NCBI RefSeq assembly: GCF_014268445.2
Contig: NZ_CP077089.1
Location: 5,959,001 to 6,023,000 of the forward strand
Source of the DNA: Pseudomonas tensinigenes
GTDB taxonomy: Bacteria; Pseudomonadota; Gammaproteobacteria; Pseudomonadales; Pseudomonadaceae
DNA: 64,000 nt
Reading direction: 5' to 3'
Within the stretch, counting starts at the first letter, position 1. Each line of letters begins with the position of its first letter. Under the pieces are notes generated by a model, which was not told the origin of the DNA, made no database searches, and worked only from the letters and a program-made list of their open reading frames with translations. Position numbers and translations under genes: made by a program. Positions 16,449 to 24,832 of this stretch are shown here, one piece after another.

Positions 16449-17336
16449 ATGCTATGGAAAAAAGGCCGACGCAGTGACAACGTCGTCGATGCCCGTGGTG
16501 ATGATGCCGGCGGTGGCGGCGGCATGCGCTTCGGTGGCGGCAAAGGCCTGAGCCTCGGGGCCATCCTGCTGATCGTCGGTATCGGCTGGATCACCGGGCA
16601 GGACCCAATGCAGATCCTCGGTCAGCTCGCCGGGCAATCCACACAACAATCGGCGCCGACCTCGCAAACCCGTCAGGCCCCGCCGGCCAACGATGAACAG
16701 GCCGAATTCGTGCGCTCGATCCTCGGCGATACCGAAGACACTTGGGGCACGATTTTCCAGCAGGCCGGGCGGCAATATAAGGACCCGACCCTGGTGCTAT
16801 TCAGCAATCGGGTCAATTCCGCCTGCGGTCTGGCGACCTCGGCAACCGGCCCGTTCTATTGCCCAGCGGACCAGAAGGTTTATCTGGACATGGCGTTCTT
16901 CCAGGAAATGTCGCAACGCTTCAAGGCTGCCGGCGACTTCGCCCAGGCCTACGTGATCGCTCACGAAGTCGGACACCATGTGCAGACGCTTCTCGGCGTC
17001 TCGGCGAAAATTCAGACAGCCCGCCAGCAAGGTCGGCAAATGGAAGGCGATGGCGGCTTGCTGGTGCGCCAGGAATTGCAGGCCGACTGCCTCGCCGGCG
17101 TCTGGGCCTACAGCGCACAGAAGCGCTTGAATTGGCTGGAACCGGGCGACATCGAAGAAGCCTTGAATGCGGCCAACGCCATCGGTGATGATCGCTTGCA
17201 ACAACAGGGTCAGGGCCGTGTGGTGCCGGACTCGTTTACCCACGGTACGTCGGCGCAAAGGGTGCGCTGGTTCAAAACCGGATTCGCACAGGGCCAGGTC
17301 GGCCAGTGCGACACCTTCGCGGCGAAAAACCTGTAA
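16449..17336 (+). CDS. Neutral zinc metallopeptidase, YpfJ family
   Basis: A 295-residue membrane-anchored protein. Near the N-terminus there is a glycine-rich stretch (DDAGGGGGMRFGGGKG) and one transmembrane helix at about residues 34-50 (LSLGAILLIVGIGWITG). The putative peptidase domain has the zinc-binding HEVGHH at about residue 172 with a third ligand likely in the QELQADCLAGVWA segment. It also carries CGLATSATGPFYCP with two cysteines, a family hallmark. No substrate is known for this family. Its stop abuts the ATG of the following hydrolase gene with no spacer, so they are translationally linked. Confidence 0.9.
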   Translation: MLWKKGRRSDNVVDARGDDAGGGGGMRFGGGKGLSLGAILLIVGIGWITGQDPMQILGQLAGQSTQQSAPTSQTRQAPPANDEQAEFVRSILGDTEDTWGTIFQQAGRQYKDPTLVLFSNRVNSACGLATSATGPFYCPADQKVYLDMAFFQEMSQRFKAAGDFAQAYVIAHEVGHHVQTLLGVSAKIQTARQQGRQMEGDGGLLVRQELQADCLAGVWAYSAQKRLNWLEPGDIEEALNAANAIGDDRLQQQGQGRVVPDSFTHGTSAQRVRWFKTGFAQGQVGQCDTFAAKNL

Positions 17337-18290
17337 ATGCATAAATGGCTTTTGGCGTTACTGATTGTTGGCAGCACTGCGCAAGCCGCCGGTGTCGATG
17401 CGATCAGCCCCGGTCGTTTGCAACTCAAGGCCGGGGAAATGGCGGTCGGCATTGGTCCTGCGCCGGAGAAAATCGAGCGCGTGCTGATCGTCATTCATGG
17501 CCGGTTGCGCAACGCCGAAACCTACCGCAAAAGCGCCGAAAGTGCGGCCGAGCTGGCAGGGCAAACCACGCACACCTTGGTCATTGCCCCGCAGTTTCTC
17601 AATGAAAGTGATGTCGCTCTGTACTCGCTCCCCGCCACGTTGCTGCGCTGGCAAGGCAACGAGTGGATGGGCGGCGGGTTATCCACAGGGCCGAATCCGT
17701 TGAGCTCCTACGCCGCACTCGATGAGATCGTCGGACGGATCAGCGACCGCAAACAGTTTCCGGACGTGAAGCAGATTGTGATCTTCGGCCACTCCGGCGG
17801 CGGCCAGGTGGTGCAGCGCTATGCCCTGCTCGCCAAGGATCAGCCGGCGCTGAAAGCCAACGGCATCCGCTTGCGTTATGTGGTGGCGAATCCGTCGTCG
17901 TATGCCTATTTCAATGAACAACGGCCGGTGGCGTTCGATCACGCCAAGTGCGCGAGTTTCAATCGCTGGAAGTACGGTCTGTCAGACATGCCGGTCTATG
18001 CCGGTGGGCAAACGCCGTTGCAACTCGAGAGCCGTTACATCAAACGCGAGGTGATTTATCTGCTCGGGCAGCAGGACATCGACCCCAAGCATCCGGCGCT
18101 GGACAAGGGTTGTGAAGCCGAAGCGCAGGGTGCGTATCGCCTGGAGCGTGGCAAGTTGTACTTCGGCTATTTGTTGCGCCGCCATCCGGAAGGGGTGAAT
18201 CAGCGGTTGGTTGAAGTGCCCGGGGTCGGGCATAACGGTGATGGGATGCTGACGTCGCCGGAGGGGCAGAAGGCGTTGTTTGAACAGTAA
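17337..18290 (+). CDS. Exported alpha/beta-hydrolase-like protein
   Basis: A 317-residue protein with a signal peptide (MHKWLLALLIVGSTAQA) followed by an alpha/beta-hydrolase-like domain: VLIVIHGRLRNAETYRKS resembles an oxyanion strand-loop and IVIFGHSGGGQVVQRYALL is the nucleophile elbow GHSGG with the serine at about residue 154; the C-terminal VPGVGHNGDGM supplies a possible catalytic His. It is probably a periplasmic hydrolase of unknown substrate. It starts immediately after the stop of the zinc peptidase gene, which suggests a shared, unassigned envelope role. Confidence 0.75.
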   Translation: MHKWLLALLIVGSTAQAAGVDAISPGRLQLKAGEMAVGIGPAPEKIERVLIVIHGRLRNAETYRKSAESAAELAGQTTHTLVIAPQFLNESDVALYSLPATLLRWQGNEWMGGGLSTGPNPLSSYAALDEIVGRISDRKQFPDVKQIVIFGHSGGGQVVQRYALLAKDQPALKANGIRLRYVVANPSSYAYFNEQRPVAFDHAKCASFNRWKYGLSDMPVYAGGQTPLQLESRYIKREVIYLLGQQDIDPKHPALDKGCEAEAQGAYRLERGKLYFGYLLRRHPEGVNQRLVEVPGVGHNGDGMLTSPEGQKALFEQ

Positions 18291-18313
18291 GTTGTGCGGT
18301 GGATGATCTGGCC

Positions 18314-18411
18314 TCTTCGCGAGCAGGCTCGCTCCCACATTGGATTGATGCATTGCACAAAATCTCTGTGCACTGAAGATCTAATGTGGGAGCGAGCCTG
18401 CTCGCGAAGGC
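18314..18411. repeat. REP doublet, outward orientation
   Basis: Here the pair is arranged TCGCGAGCAGGCTCGC .. GCGAGCCTGCTCGCGA, the opposite relative orientation from most doublets in the window; it lies between convergent genes. The same arrangement occurs at 61127-61204. Confidence 0.9.
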
Positions 18412-18433
18412 GTCTTTCCAGACAGCAAAAATC

Positions 18434-19027
18434 TCAGGCCAGCAGCATCCGCCGCAACTCGACACAATCCTTCGCATGCCAATCGGTCAGCTCCGGCCAC
18501 GGGTTATCCGGCAGATTCACCAACACCGTGCGCGCCCCCGCCGCCCGCCCGCAATCCAGATCAAAGCGGTAATCACCGACCATGACCATCTCGCTGGCCG
18601 GCACTTCCCAGGCGTCTGCCAGTTTCAGCAACCCACCCGGATGCGGCTTCGGTGGTGCTTCATCACGGCCCAACACATCTTCCACCGCGAAGCAGTCGGC
18701 CAAACCAATCGCCTGCAGGGTCACGTGCGCCAGTTCCCGCGCGTTGCGGGTCAGAATGCCGAGGCGATAACCGCGCGCATGCAGATCACGCACCAGCTCC
18801 ACCGCTCCGGTGGCCGGGGTCGAACCCAGCGCCAGATCCCTTTCGTGTTCCAGCAGCCAGGCGTGTTTCGCAGCCGCCTCATCCGTCGGCAATGCCGCAA
18901 GATGGGTGAGGATGTCGTCCTCCGGCGGAATTGCCAGCGCCACGCGAATCGCCGCGAAATCATGCACGGCGACGGTCAGCGTGCCATCCATGTCGAACAC
19001 CCAGTGCTTCACCTCTTTCAGGCTCAT
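18434..19027 (-). CDS. HAD-family phosphatase
   Basis: A 197-residue HAD-like hydrolase, phosphoglycolate-phosphatase type. Motif I is WVFDMDGTLT (nucleophile and acid Asp), motif II GILTRNAREL, motif III the Lys in PPKPHPGGLLKL, and motif IV MVGDYRFDLDCG. Cap domain is the small helical C1 type between motifs I and II. The substrate is not determinable; phosphoglycolate or a sugar phosphate is typical. ATG at 19027 overlaps the tesB stop codon by four bases (ATGA), so it is translated with tesB. An in-frame TTG two codons upstream is less likely. Confidence 0.9.
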   Translation of the reverse strand: MSLKEVKHWVFDMDGTLTVAVHDFAAIRVALAIPPEDDILTHLAALPTDEAAAKHAWLLEHERDLALGSTPATGAVELVRDLHARGYRLGILTRNARELAHVTLQAIGLADCFAVEDVLGRDEAPPKPHPGGLLKLADAWEVPASEMVMVGDYRFDLDCGRAAGARTVLVNLPDNPWPELTDWHAKDCVELRRMLLA

Positions 19028-19893
19028 GCCCAATCCTTGCGATGGCGGATCAGGCCTTCCTGCGTCACCGACGCGACCAGTTGGCCGGCGCGGTTGTACA
19101 CGCTGCCACGGGAGAAACCACGGGAATTACCGGCCCACGGGCTGTCCATCGCGTAGAGCAACCAGTCATCGGCGCGCAGATCATTGTGAAACCACAGCGC
19201 GTGATCGAGGCTGGCGACCTGCATGTCTTTCTGCCAGACCGATTTGCCGTGGGGCAGCATCGAGGTGGTCAGCAAACCGAAGTCGGAAGCGTAGGCGAGC
19301 AGGTATTTGTGCAGCGCCGGGATGTCGGCCAATGCGCCGTCGGCACGGAACCACACGTACTTCACCGGATCGGCCGGCTGCGGGTTGTACGGGTCTTTTT
19401 CGGTGACCGGGCGTACTTCGATCGGTTTCGGGCACAGCAGTTTTTCGCGCATGTGCTCCGGGATCAGGTGCGCGCGTTGCTGGGTCAGTTCCAGCTCCGA
19501 CGGCAGGTTTTCCGGGCCGACCACCACGGGCATCTGACTCTGGTGCTCGAAGCCTGCCTCGTCGTATTGAAACGAAGCGCTGCAGGTGAAAATCGGATGG
19601 CCTTTCTGGATCGCCGTGACACGACGAGTGCTGAAACTGCCGCCATCGCGCACGCGATCAACCGAATAAACCACTGGCAACTTGGCGTCGCCCGGACGCA
19701 GGAAATAACCGTGCATCGAGTGCACGTGGCGCGCTTCTTCAACCGTCTGACTGGCCGCCGACAGCGACTGACCGAGCACCTGACCACCGAACAACTGACG
19801 GAAACCCAAGTCCTGGCTACGGCCACGGAACAGGTTTTCTTCGATCGGTTCCAGGGTCAGCAGGTCGACCAGATCTTCCAACACTTGGCTCAT
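19024..19893 (-). CDS. tesB: Acyl-CoA thioesterase II
   Basis: A 289-residue double-hotdog thioesterase hydrolysing medium- and long-chain acyl-CoA. Family motifs: FRGRSQDLGFRQLFGGQVLGQ at the N-terminus, VHSMHGYFLRPGD, GGSFSTRRVTAIQ, and the C-terminal hotdog with SLDHALWFHNDLRADDWLLY containing the catalytic Asp, followed by GRGF-like NSRGFSRGSVYN. Length equals the E. coli protein within a few residues. The HAD phosphatase gene overlaps its stop. Confidence 0.95.
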   Translation of the reverse strand: MSQVLEDLVDLLTLEPIEENLFRGRSQDLGFRQLFGGQVLGQSLSAASQTVEEARHVHSMHGYFLRPGDAKLPVVYSVDRVRDGGSFSTRRVTAIQKGHPIFTCSASFQYDEAGFEHQSQMPVVVGPENLPSELELTQQRAHLIPEHMREKLLCPKPIEVRPVTEKDPYNPQPADPVKYVWFRADGALADIPALHKYLLAYASDFGLLTTSMLPHGKSVWQKDMQVASLDHALWFHNDLRADDWLLYAMDSPWAGNSRGFSRGSVYNRAGQLVASVTQEGLIRHRKDWA

Positions 19894-20004
19894 TCAGACT
19901 CTCCTCACACAAAGCACTATGCCGCGCAGTCTTGGCTGCGGCGGCCGATTCAAATTCTGGCGCGGGCCAATGATATGGCGGCCATTGTAAACGTCCGTGT
20001 CGGC

Positions 20005-20574
20005 TTATCCATGCAAGGTTTGCAGCCATTGTTCCCGAGTGATGCGGTACAGCACATGCCGACGCAACGGATGATCGACGGCCAGTTTCGGGTGATCGAA
20101 ATCATCCTCGGGGGCGTGATGCATGCCGATCGCCTGCATGACCTTCTCCGAAGGCAGATTGGATTGCGCGGTGAAGGAGACGACTTCCTTCAGCGCCAAC
20201 CGATCAAAGCCACAGCGCAGAGCGGTCCACGCTGCTTCGCTGGCATAGCCCAGGCCCCAATGTTCCTTGGCCAGGCGCCAGCCGATTTCCACCGCGGGGG
20301 TGAACGGCGCATCGAAACCGACCACGCCGAGTCCGGTGAAACCGATGAATTCACCGCTGTCCTTGCGCTCCAGCGCCCACAAGCCGAAACCGTGCTCGGC
20401 AAAATGCCCGCGAATCCGGCCGATCATCGACGCGCTCTCCAGGCGGCTCAACGGTTCCGGAAAATAGCGCATCACCTGAGGATCGGCGCACATCGCGGCA
20501 AATGCCGGCAAATCCTCGTCCTGCCACTGACGCATCAGCAAGCGCGCGCTTTCGAGTTCCAGTATCGGCTCCAT
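20005..20574 (-). CDS. GNAT-family N-acetyltransferase, RimJ/RimL type
   Basis: A 189-residue acetyltransferase. It starts with LELESARLLMRQWQDED, typical of RimJ/RimL-like proteins, and contains the acetyl-CoA loop in EIGWRLAKEHWGLGYASEA. SNLPSEKVMQAIGM is the usual helix alpha-4 segment. The frame is open to 20658, but the ATG at 20574 has GGAGGGG six bases upstream and is preferred. It is divergent from the deacetylase-like gene. The acceptor (ribosomal protein N-terminus or small amine) is unknown. Confidence 0.88.
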   Translation of the reverse strand: MEPILELESARLLMRQWQDEDLPAFAAMCADPQVMRYFPEPLSRLESASMIGRIRGHFAEHGFGLWALERKDSGEFIGFTGLGVVGFDAPFTPAVEIGWRLAKEHWGLGYASEAAWTALRCGFDRLALKEVVSFTAQSNLPSEKVMQAIGMHHAPEDDFDHPKLAVDHPLRRHVLYRITREQWLQTLHG

Positions 20575-20656
20575 CGTGCCCCTCCGTTTCCATGCCGCAA
20601 GTCTACATCGCTGGTAGGATCCTTCACTCTTTCCTACGTTCCTACATGAATTCGCC

Positions 20657-21577
20657 ATGCCACTGCCGCTGATCTACCACGAAGACTACAGCCCCGAGTT
20701 TCCGGCGGATCACCGCTTCCCGATGGACAAGTTTCGCCTGCTGCGCGATCACCTCGTCGACAGCGGTCTGACCCGCGATGCCGACCTGCTCCGCCCGGAG
20801 ATCTGCCCCAACGACATCCTCGCCCTCGCCCATGACCGTGCGTATATCGAACGCTACATGAGCGGCGAGTTGTCCCGCGAAGACCAGCGGCGTCTTGGCC
20901 TGCCGTGGAATGAAGCTTTGGCGCGGCGTACGGTGCGGGCGGTCGGCGGTTCGATTCTGGCGGCTGAAAAAGCTCTGGAACACGGTCTGGCCTGTCACTT
21001 GGCCGGCGGCACTCATCATGCGCACTACGACTACCCGGCAGGCTTCTGCATCTTCAATGACCTGGCGATCATCAGCCATTACCTGCTGCAAAGTGGTCGG
21101 GTGAATAGCGTGTTGATCTTCGATTGCGATGTGCATCAGGGCGACGGCACGGCGCGGATTCTCCATGACACGCCGGAGGCGATTACCGTTTCCCTGCACT
21201 GCGAGAAGAATTTTCCTGCACGCAAGGCGGAAAGTGACTGGGATATCCCGCTGCCCAAGGGCATGGGCGACGCTGATTATTTGAAAGTGGTCGACGACAC
21301 ACTCAACTATTTACTGCCGCTGTACCAACCGGATCTGGTGCTGTACGACGCCGGTGTTGATGTGCACAAGGACGATGCCCTCGGTTATCTACAGCTCACC
21401 GACGAGGGCGTCGCCGCCCGAGATGAAAGCGTGATGCGCCATTGCCTGGGCCGCGACATTCCGGTGGTCGGTGTGATTGGCGGCGGTTACAGCAAGGATC
21501 GCCACGCCCTCGCCCGCCGCCACGGCATCCTCCATCACAGCGCGCAACGGGTCTGGCAGTCACACGGTTGTCATTGA
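20657..21577 (+). CDS. Histone deacetylase-family amidohydrolase
   Basis: A 306-residue bacterial class IV-like HDAC/acetoin-utilisation-type deacetylase. The zinc and charge-relay residues are recognisable: GGTHHAHYDYPAGFCIFND (His-His pair), IFDCDVHQGDGTA (Asp, His ligands) and YDAGVDVHKDD (Asp ligand). Members remove acetyl groups from lysine or polyamines. It lies divergently from a GNAT acetyltransferase gene; whether they act on the same target is speculation. Ordinary core-like composition. Confidence 0.93.
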   Translation: MPLPLIYHEDYSPEFPADHRFPMDKFRLLRDHLVDSGLTRDADLLRPEICPNDILALAHDRAYIERYMSGELSREDQRRLGLPWNEALARRTVRAVGGSILAAEKALEHGLACHLAGGTHHAHYDYPAGFCIFNDLAIISHYLLQSGRVNSVLIFDCDVHQGDGTARILHDTPEAITVSLHCEKNFPARKAESDWDIPLPKGMGDADYLKVVDDTLNYLLPLYQPDLVLYDAGVDVHKDDALGYLQLTDEGVAARDESVMRHCLGRDIPVVGVIGGGYSKDRHALARRHGILHHSAQRVWQSHGCH

Positions 21578-21710
21578 GCTGTGCTGCGTTACCCACAATG
21601 GCTGTGGAACTGCCTGTGGATAACCTGAGTGAAAGGGACTACAGGCCATACCGGTTATGGCCTGTAGCGCGCTGATCATTTTTCAACCAACATTCTGAGC
21701 CAACACAAAT

Positions 21711-21801
21711 CCTGTAGGAGTGAGCCTGCTCGCGATAGCGTCAACACCTTCAACATTAACTTGGCTGATACACCGCTATCGCGAGCAGGCTCACTCCTAC
21801 A
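21711..21801. repeat. Variant REP doublet (GTAGGAGTGAGC)
   Basis: Inverted pair in which the usual GTGGGAGCGAGC core reads GTAGGAGTGAGC in both arms, with GCTATCGCGAGCAGG ends. The two arms share the same substitutions, consistent with copying or correction of the doublet as a unit. Confidence 0.88.
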
Positions 21802-21856
21802 AAAGATCTCGGCTGTTAGAATGCGCGCCTTATCCCGCCATACCGCAGCGCAAGCC

Positions 21857-23092
21857 ATGACCCAGAACTCCGCCTCCTCCCCCGCTCACGTCGCCATCAT
21901 CGGTGGTGGCCCCGCCGGCCTGATGGCCGCCGAAGTGCTGAGCCAGGCCGGAATCCGCGTCGACCTCTACGACGGCATGCCCTCGGTCGGCCGCAAGTTC
22001 CTTCTGGCCGGCGTCGGCGGCATGAACATCACCCACTCCGAAGCCTACCCGGCGTTTCTCTCGCGTTACGCCGAACGCGCCCCGCAAATCGCCCCGCTGC
22101 TGCGCGGCTTCGACGCCGATGCGTTGTGCCAATGGATTCATGATCTGGGTATCGAAACCTTTATCGGCAGCTCCGGCCGCGTATTCCCGACGGACATGAA
22201 AGCCGCGCCACTGTTGCGCGCCTGGCTCAAACGCCTGCGCGATAGCGGCGTAGTTATCCACACCCGCCACCGCTGGCTCGGCTGGGACGAACATGGCGCA
22301 CTGCGCATCGACAGCCCGGAAGGTGAAATCACCGTCAAACCCGACGCCACCCTGCTCGCCCTCGGCGGCGGCAGCTGGTCGCGCCTCGGTTCCGACGGCG
22401 CGTGGATGCTGCCGCTGGAGCAACACGGTGTAGGACTTGCGCCGTTGCAGCCGAGTAATTGCGGCTTCGAAGTGCAGGCCTGGAGCGATTTGATGGTCAG
22501 TAAATTCGCCGGCGCGCCGCTGAAAAATATCGCCATCGGTTTGAACGACGACATTCCGCGCTTGGGCGAATGCGTGATCACCGCGACCGGCATTGAAGGT
22601 AGTCTGATTTATGCGTTGTCGGCGCCGATTCGTGAGTCGATCAATCAGTATGGCGCGGCGGTTATTCACATTGATCTGTTGCCCGGCCGGCCTGTGGATA
22701 AATTGCAGACGGCGTTAAGCAAGCCCCGTGGCTCGCGCTCGATGGCCAAGCATCTGCACAGTCAGGTCGGGATTGATGGGGTTAAAGCGGCGTTGTTGCG
22801 TGAACTCACTGATGCGGCGACCTTCGCCGATCCGGCGTTATTGGCGCGGGCGATCAAGGCATTGCCGCTGACGTTGGTGAAAACGCGGCCATTGGACGAG
22901 GCGATCAGCAGTGCCGGGGGCGTGACGTTCGAGGCGATGGATGAGCGCTTGATGCTCAAGGCGTTGCCGGGGGTGTTCTGCGCGGGCGAGATGCTCGATT
23001 GGGAAGCGCCGACGGGCGGGTATTTGCTGACGGGGTGCTTTGCCAGCGGGCGGGCGGCGGGGTTGGGTATTGTGCAGTGGCTGAAAAGCTAA
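21857..23092 (+). CDS. FAD flavoprotein, HI0933/BaiN family (TIGR03862-like)
   Basis: A 411-residue flavoprotein. The N-terminal FAD fold is VAIIGGGPAGLMAAEVLSQAG with GRKFLLAGVGGMNITHSE, a signature of the HI0933 family; the C-terminal FAD loop is GVTFEAMDE ... PGVFCAGEMLDWEAPTGGYLLTGC. The role in most bacteria is not settled; some relatives are oxidoreductases of steroid or other ring compounds. An in-frame ATG 36 bases earlier overlaps a possible promoter -10 (TTAGAAT), so the start at 21857 is preferred. Confidence 0.88.
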   Translation: MTQNSASSPAHVAIIGGGPAGLMAAEVLSQAGIRVDLYDGMPSVGRKFLLAGVGGMNITHSEAYPAFLSRYAERAPQIAPLLRGFDADALCQWIHDLGIETFIGSSGRVFPTDMKAAPLLRAWLKRLRDSGVVIHTRHRWLGWDEHGALRIDSPEGEITVKPDATLLALGGGSWSRLGSDGAWMLPLEQHGVGLAPLQPSNCGFEVQAWSDLMVSKFAGAPLKNIAIGLNDDIPRLGECVITATGIEGSLIYALSAPIRESINQYGAAVIHIDLLPGRPVDKLQTALSKPRGSRSMAKHLHSQVGIDGVKAALLRELTDAATFADPALLARAIKALPLTLVKTRPLDEAISSAGGVTFEAMDERLMLKALPGVFCAGEMLDWEAPTGGYLLTGCFASGRAAGLGIVQWLKS

Positions 23093-23434
23093 ACCCTCAC
23101 CCCAGCCCTCTCCCAGAGGGAGAGGGGGCCGACCGGGGTGTCTGACGTCATCCATCGACCTGAAAGACCGAGTCGATTATGGATTTGGCCAGCCAACCGA
23201 AGTGTCTGGCGAAGGTCCTGTCGATTATGGATTCACAACAGAAGAATCAGGTCGGCGTACTTCGCAAGCATCCCCCAATCAGTCCCCTCTCCCTCCGGGA
23301 GAGGGGGCCGACCTAGATGTCAGGCGAAAGCTTTTTCGATTATGGATTCACAGCCATAGGATCAGGTCGGCGTACTTCGCGAACATCCCCCAATCAGTCC
23401 CCTCTCCCCCCGGGAGAGGGTTAGGGTGAGGGGC
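23093..23434. repeat. Compound palindromic repeat block with about 115-base tandem units
   Basis: The block opens with ACCCTCACCCCAGCCCTCTC and closes with its approximate reverse complement, GAGAGGGTTAGGGTGAGGGG. Inside, a unit containing TCGATTATGGATTCACA, GATCAGGTCGGCGTACTTCGC and CATCCCCCAATCAGTCCCCT occurs twice with a period of 115 bases (TCGATTATGG at 23221 and 23336), with a third partial match at 23172. A single-unit version with the same outer arms is at 50311-50490. No open frame of interest is present; it fills the gap between the flavoprotein gene and rhlE. Confidence 0.85.
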
Positions 23435-23442
23435 TTTTGACC

Positions 23443-24780
23443 TTAAGGCTTACGCTTACGCGGCCCAGTGTTAAACACCGGCACCTTACGCACAGGCTTG
23501 ATCGAAGGCTCCGGCGCCTGCGTCTCGCCGCTGTCGACCCACTTGCCCAGATTGCGCTTGCCGCCACCGCCCGACGCTTTCGGCTTCTTCGGTTTTTTCG
23601 GCTTCTTGATCACCTGACCACTGGCATCGGTATCCGGCACACGGTGCTCTGGTTCGAAATCCGGCTCGTTCTGACGCTTCAACGTCTGGCGAGTCAGCAT
23701 TTCAATCGCCGACAACATGTTCACTTCATCCGCGCAGACCAGCGAGATCGCCTCACCGGTTGCACCCGCACGACCGGTACGACCAATGCGGTGGATGTAG
23801 TCTTCAGCCACGATTGGCAGATCGAAGTTGATCACCAGCGGCAGATCTTCGATATCCAGACCCCGCGCCGCCACATCAGTCGCGACCAGAATCTGCACTT
23901 CACTGAGCTTGAAACGATCCAGCGCGCGCTGACGGGTCGCCTGTGGTTTGTCGCCGTGGATACCGTCGGCATTCACACCGAGGCCCTGGAGTTTTTCCAC
24001 CAGCGCATCGACACCATTGCGGGTCTTGGCGAACACCAGCACCTGCTTCCACTTGTTCTTGCGCATCAGGTGCACGAACAGTTCAGCCTTGCGCTTCTTG
24101 TCCACCGTGACGATCCACTGCTTGACGGTGTTGGCCGCAACGTTGCGCGGGCTGACTTCGACGGTCAGCGGATCGTTGAGCATCTGCCCGGCCAGCAGGC
24201 GGATGTCATCGGAAAAGGTCGCGGAGAACAGCAGGGTCTGGCGCTTTTTCGGCAGCATGCGGTAAATGTTCGCCAGTTCTTCGGAGAAGCCCAGGTCGAG
24301 CATACGATCGGCTTCATCCAGCACCAGAGTCTGCAACTGATCGAGTTTCAGCGCGTTCTGGCGGAACAGGTCGATCAGACGACCTGGCGTGGCGACCAGC
24401 ACATCGACGCCGCCGCGCAGCTTCATCATCTGCGGATTGATGCTGACACCGCCGTAAACCGCATAAGTGCGCAGCGGCAGGTTTTCGGCGTACTGGCGCA
24501 CAGACTCATGAACCTGCTCGGCCAGCTCACGGGTCGGCACCAGAATCAGCGCACGTGCCGAATTGGCAGCGACTTTCGGCCCTTCCATGGCCAGCAACTG
24601 CAGCAGCGGCAAGGCGAAACCGGCGGTCTTGCCGGTGCCGGTCTGGGCGGCAGCCATCAGGTCACGACCGGCCAGCACGGCCGGAATGGCTTGCGCCTGA
24701 ACCGGCGTCGGGGTCTGGTAGCCGAGCGTCTCGAGGGAGCGCAGCAAGGGTTCGATCAGGCCAAGGGTGGCGAAAGTCAT
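23443..24780 (-). CDS. rhlE: DEAD-box RNA helicase RhlE
   Basis: A 445-residue ATP-dependent RNA helicase. Conserved motifs are Q motif TPTPVQAQAIPAVL, motif I AAQTGTGKT, Ia PTRELAEQV, Ib TPGRL, motif II VLDEADRM, motif III SATF, and HRIGRTGRAG in the second RecA domain. The C-terminal tail beyond about residue 370 is lysine- and proline-rich (KKPKKPKKPK), a typical RNA-contacting extension. Members remodel ribosome assembly intermediates and degradosome substrates. Start at 24780 (MTFATLG) matches the family N-terminus; the frame extends 12 codons upstream. Confidence 0.93.
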   Translation of the reverse strand: MTFATLGLIEPLLRSLETLGYQTPTPVQAQAIPAVLAGRDLMAAAQTGTGKTAGFALPLLQLLAMEGPKVAANSARALILVPTRELAEQVHESVRQYAENLPLRTYAVYGGVSINPQMMKLRGGVDVLVATPGRLIDLFRQNALKLDQLQTLVLDEADRMLDLGFSEELANIYRMLPKKRQTLLFSATFSDDIRLLAGQMLNDPLTVEVSPRNVAANTVKQWIVTVDKKRKAELFVHLMRKNKWKQVLVFAKTRNGVDALVEKLQGLGVNADGIHGDKPQATRQRALDRFKLSEVQILVATDVAARGLDIEDLPLVINFDLPIVAEDYIHRIGRTGRAGATGEAISLVCADEVNMLSAIEMLTRQTLKRQNEPDFEPEHRVPDTDASGQVIKKPKKPKKPKASGGGGKRNLGKWVDSGETQAPEPSIKPVRKVPVFNTGPRKRKP

Positions 24781-24832
24781 GGGAGTACCGTAGGAAAAAA
24801 TGACGCGGGCATGCAATGCCGCGCAGTTTACC

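Noticed and set aside
18931..20649. A 572-codon plus-strand open frame opposite tesB and the GNAT gene
   Set aside because: Spans two real minus-strand genes and the gap between them; composition is typical of a mirror frame.
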